Part shown: positions 5,578 to 7,041 of the stretch, piece by piece
Position numbering within the stretch: the first letter of the stretch is position 1
How the letters are laid out: each line of letters opens with the position of its first letter
Source of the DNA: Planctomycetota bacterium
GTDB taxonomy: Bacteria; Planctomycetota; J058; JARGOJ01
Direction of reading: 5' to 3'
Assembly (NCBI GenBank): GCA_029210225.1
Contig: JARGOJ010000445.1
Coordinates: forward strand, 257-7,297
DNA: 7,041 nt
Program-made: the position numbers and the translations under genes
Notes under the pieces: generated by a model
The model's database searches: none
Told to the model about the DNA's origin: nothing
Seen by the model: the letters and a program-made list of their open reading frames with translations, nothing else

Positions 5578-5712
5578 AGATCAGCGCATTTGTTTGAGCG
5601 TGCATCGCCTGCGGGGATCTGGAAGGAATTGAAATTTTGTCATGATTATTGTCCTAAAAACATCACTGTTTTACAGTGTCGCGAAGATTGATTCAGAGAA
5701 GGCTTCTTCTGA
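5578..5712. other. Spacer between tRNA-Asn and tRNA-Arg
   Basis: These 135 bases hold no gene. On the minus strand, directly after tRNA-Asn, an imperfect hairpin (TTCAGA 5692-5697 with TCTGAA 5708-5713) is followed by a second perfect hairpin and a T run (5656-5678). Next to tRNA-Arg, ATCAGCGCA at 5580-5588 repeats the bases at the 3' end of tRNA-Lys(TTT) (5329-5337). Confidence 0.5.
5656..5678 (-). terminator. Possible intrinsic terminator or attenuator inside the tRNA array
   Basis: On the minus strand CACTGT-AAA-ACAGTG forms a six-pair stem with a three-base loop (5664-5678). ATG and five T (5660-5656) follow. It lies 35 bases after tRNA-Asn, so it would separate the leader ORF and tRNA-Asn from the three downstream tRNAs. 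The stem is short and only half GC, so termination is probably partial at best. Confidence 0.38.
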
Positions 5713-5786
5713 AGGGCGAGGTGGGATTTGAACCCACGTCCTGCCGGTTAACAGCCGGCTGCTCTGACCGCTAAAGCTACTCACCC
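5713..5786 (-). tRNA. tRNA-Asn(GTT)
   Basis: The cloverleaf reads on the minus strand. Acceptor GGGTGAG pairs with CTCGCCC (one T-G), followed by T73 and no CCA. The D arm is GCTT-TAGCGGTCA-GAGC. The anticodon stem GCCGG/CCGGC holds loop CTGTTAA, anticodon GTT, which reads AAC and AAU. The variable segment is AGGAC and the T arm GTGGG-TTCAAAT-CCCAC. All stems are strong. U73 is unusual, since G73 is the common discriminator of asparagine tRNA. It is the first gene of the array, and its acceptor stem contains the stop codon of the small ORF at 5781-5849. Confidence 0.92.
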
Positions 5787-5849
5787 GAGGTTTTGTGTAG
5801 ATTTGACCCCGGGATTGAGACGTCGACGAACACTTCGTAAGCGCTGCAT
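5781..5849 (-). CDS. 22-codon basic leader ORF running into tRNA-Asn
   Basis: An ATG at 5849 is preceded by AAGGAGG with five-base spacing, as good as any site in the window. The frame encodes 22 residues, starting MQRLRSVRRRLNPGVK, with six basic residues in the first 16. Its TGA (5781-5783) lies inside the first seven bases of tRNA-Asn. I do not recognise the peptide. It could be a real small basic protein or a leader whose translation affects transcription or RNase P processing of the tRNA precursor. It could also be the 5' remnant of a longer gene cut by insertion of the tRNA array. The strong ribosome binding site argues against pure chance. Confidence 0.45.
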   Translation of the reverse strand: MQRLRSVRRRLNPGVKSTQNLG

Positions 5850-5854
5850 CGCGA

Positions 5855-5861
5855 CCTCCTT
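5855..5861 (-). promoter_or_regulatory. Very strong ribosome binding site upstream of the tRNA array
   Basis: On the minus strand this reads AAGGAGG within AAAAGGAGG, a full match to the anti-Shine-Dalgarno sequence, five bases before an ATG. A ribosome binding site directly in front of tRNA genes is unexpected. It closely parallels the site at 896-902 of the FHA operon. Confidence 0.6.
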
Positions 5862-6004
5862 TTAATTCTTTATCTCGCGTTGTTTTTATTGACTTAAAGC
5901 GTTGTATGCACCTAAAGACATGCTCCATGGAGAGTCCTGTCAAACGCGCTCAAGAAAAAGATAAAAAAGACCAAATCGCCTCGGAAGAGGGCTCAAGGGC
6001 TTCT

Positions 6005-7041
6005 TTATCTCTCTTCTATATAATGATGGAATTTGGGTCGCTTCGTCTGCCATTGATATTGATAGACATAACCAGGCCAGATCGTCGAATTGTGTCCGTT
6101 CTCATCGAGATACCAGCTCTGACAGCCGGAGAGCCAAATAGTCTTCGCCAGGCGCTTCGTGACCCAATCATTAAAGTGAAGCTGCGCCTCGCTCTTGACC
6201 TCTAGTGACTTCAATCGGCGCCTCCGCATACGCTCTAGGCACTGGCGAATATACTTTGCTTGAGCCTCGATCATAAGGATCACCGAATTGTGACCGAGGG
6301 CCGTGTTTGGACCGAGCAACATGAACATATTGGGAAAGCCGCTCACAGCGATTCCATAGTAGGCCTCGACTCGCTCGCTCCAACGCTCTGTAAGCAACTG
6401 TTGCTTGCGTCCGAGGGCGCGAAAGCGATTCATAATGTCAAAGACCTTAAAGCCTGTCGCCATAATGACCGCATCTACCGTGGTCTCTTGACCCTCTTCA
6501 CTCTTAACGCCAGCGCTTGTAAGAGACGAGATTCCACTGTTAACGAGGGTGACTCCGGGCTGTTGAAGGGCCGGGTAGTAGTTATCGGAGACAAGCACGC
6601 GCTTGCAGCCGAGGCGGTAATTGGGGGTGACTTTCTCGCGCAGCTCAGCATCTTCGATTGATGCGCGAAGAAAGTGTTTGGCGAGTCTCTCTGCCCAATC
6701 GAGCTTCGGATTAGACACGAAGAAGTAACCGCGAAGCTCTCTGTCCCAATAGATAAACTGCCGATAGAGGCGCTGCAGGGGCGGGAACACTCGGAAGAGC
6801 CACTTCTCGAACTTTGAATAATTGCGATCAAAACGAGGCACGATCCAGGGCGGGGTCCTTTGAAAAATGGTGAGGGACTTCACCTTCGTCGCGATCTCTG
6901 GAATGATTTGAATAGCGCTCGCCCCAGTCCCTACGATGGCGACGTCTTTGTTTTCCAGGTTGACATTATGATCCCAAACATTGGAGTGAAAGATCTCGCC
7001 CTTGTATTGATCGAGCCCTGGGAAATTAGGGATGTTGGGGA
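6005..7041 (-). CDS. Baeyer-Villiger/FMO-type flavin monooxygenase, C-terminal 344 residues
   Basis: The frame is open from the right edge to TAA at 6005-6007. Family members are about 480-550 residues, so the N-terminal FAD-binding part is outside the window. These enzymes use FAD, NADPH and O2 to insert oxygen into ketones or oxidise heteroatoms. Numbering from the first visible codon, residues 12-23 read YKGEIFHSNVWD. This matches the Baeyer-Villiger fingerprint FxGxxxHxxxW(P/D) with F replaced by Y. The NADPH Rossmann motif VGTGASA is at 36-42, QRTPPW at 60-65, and ATGF at 194-197. PNYRLGCKRVLVSDNYYPAL and GPNTALGHNS followed by MIEAQ are typical of the subgroup related to 4-hydroxyacetophenone and cyclohexanone monooxygenases. 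A GTG at 6883 is internal to the Rossmann fold and not a start. The substrate is unknown. The gene points towards the tRNA array on the same strand. Confidence 0.9.
   Translation of the reverse strand, partial: PNIPNFPGLDQYKGEIFHSNVWDHNVNLENKDVAIVGTGASAIQIIPEIATKVKSLTIFQRTPPWIVPRFDRNYSKFEKWLFRVFPPLQRLYRQFIYWDRELRGYFFVSNPKLDWAERLAKHFLRASIEDAELREKVTPNYRLGCKRVLVSDNYYPALQQPGVTLVNSGISSLTSAGVKSEEGQETTVDAVIMATGFKVFDIMNRFRALGRKQQLLTERWSERVEAYYGIAVSGFPNMFMLLGPNTALGHNSVILMIEAQAKYIRQCLERMRRRRLKSLEVKSEAQLHFNDWVTKRLAKTIWLSGCQSWYLDENGHNSTIWPGYVYQYQWQTKRPKFHHYIEER

Noticed and set aside
5664..5678. LexA-like operator in CACTGTTTTACAGTG
   Set aside because: The CTGT/ACAG halves are only three bases apart instead of eight. 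The following T run on the minus strand fits a hairpin terminator better.
5923..5932. Palindrome CTCCATGGAG
   Set aside because: A ten-base palindrome is expected by chance in 7 kb and no second copy is seen nearby.
5671..5943. 90-codon minus-strand frame across tRNA-Asn
   Set aside because: It runs through a complete tRNA gene and its hairpins. The strong ribosome binding site at 5855-5861 serves the ATG at 5849 in another frame.
5955..5990. Terminator after the monooxygenase gene
   Set aside because: CCTC/GAGG gives only four pairs and the T6 run starts about ten bases after the stem, so it does not meet the usual intrinsic terminator form.
6019..6024. TATAAT on the + strand
   Set aside because: It lies inside the monooxygenase gene end, has no suitable -35 and no gene downstream on that strand.

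Overview
The window comes from a bacterium of moderate GC content with a large signalling and envelope repertoire. It carries a flotillin-type SPFH protein, a two-FHA protein ending in a kinase-like domain, a GT-C fold membrane glycosyltransferase and an FAD monooxygenase. FHA/Ser-Thr-kinase fusions, TTG starts and tRNA genes without an encoded CCA would fit Myxococcota, Bdellovibrionota or Planctomycetota. No marker gene fixes the lineage, so this is a weak inference.

Left part (1-963): the first 125 codons of an SPFH/band-7 membrane protein run leftwards off the edge. A spacer of about 500 bases with no convincing gene follows. A consensus TATAAT then stands just before a 19-codon leader ORF with a very strong ribosome binding site. 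The leader stop overlaps the TTG start of the next gene.

Central operon (964-5225, + strand): (1) a 782-residue protein with an intact FHA domain, a roughly 260-residue Pro/Ser/Gln-rich linker with NPF repeats, a degraded second FHA domain, a four-cysteine zinc ribbon and a pseudokinase lacking several catalytic residues; (2) a 153-residue unknown protein with one N-terminal membrane helix; (3) a 477-residue multi-pass GT-C (GT39/ArnT-like) glycosyltransferase. The second and third overlap as TGATG. The layout suggests that phosphopeptide recognition by a catalytically dead kinase-like scaffold is linked to a membrane glycosyl-transfer step. The glycosyltransferase carries a run of nine G, a possible phase-variation switch.

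Right part (5222-7041, - strand): an array of four tRNA genes in transcription order Asn(GTT), Arg(ACG), Lys(TTT), Lys(CTT). None encodes CCA and several have unusual terminal bases. The array is preceded by a 22-codon ORF with a perfect ribosome binding site whose stop lies inside the tRNA-Asn acceptor stem. The last tRNA overlaps the stop codon of the convergent glycosyltransferase gene. The C-terminal 344 residues of a Baeyer-Villiger/FMO-type flavin monooxygenase run in from the right edge on the same strand as the tRNAs.

The most noteworthy points are the FHA-FHA-zinc-ribbon-pseudokinase/glycosyltransferase operon, the G9 tract, the two tiny ORFs with near-perfect ribosome binding sites, and the odd tRNA array.
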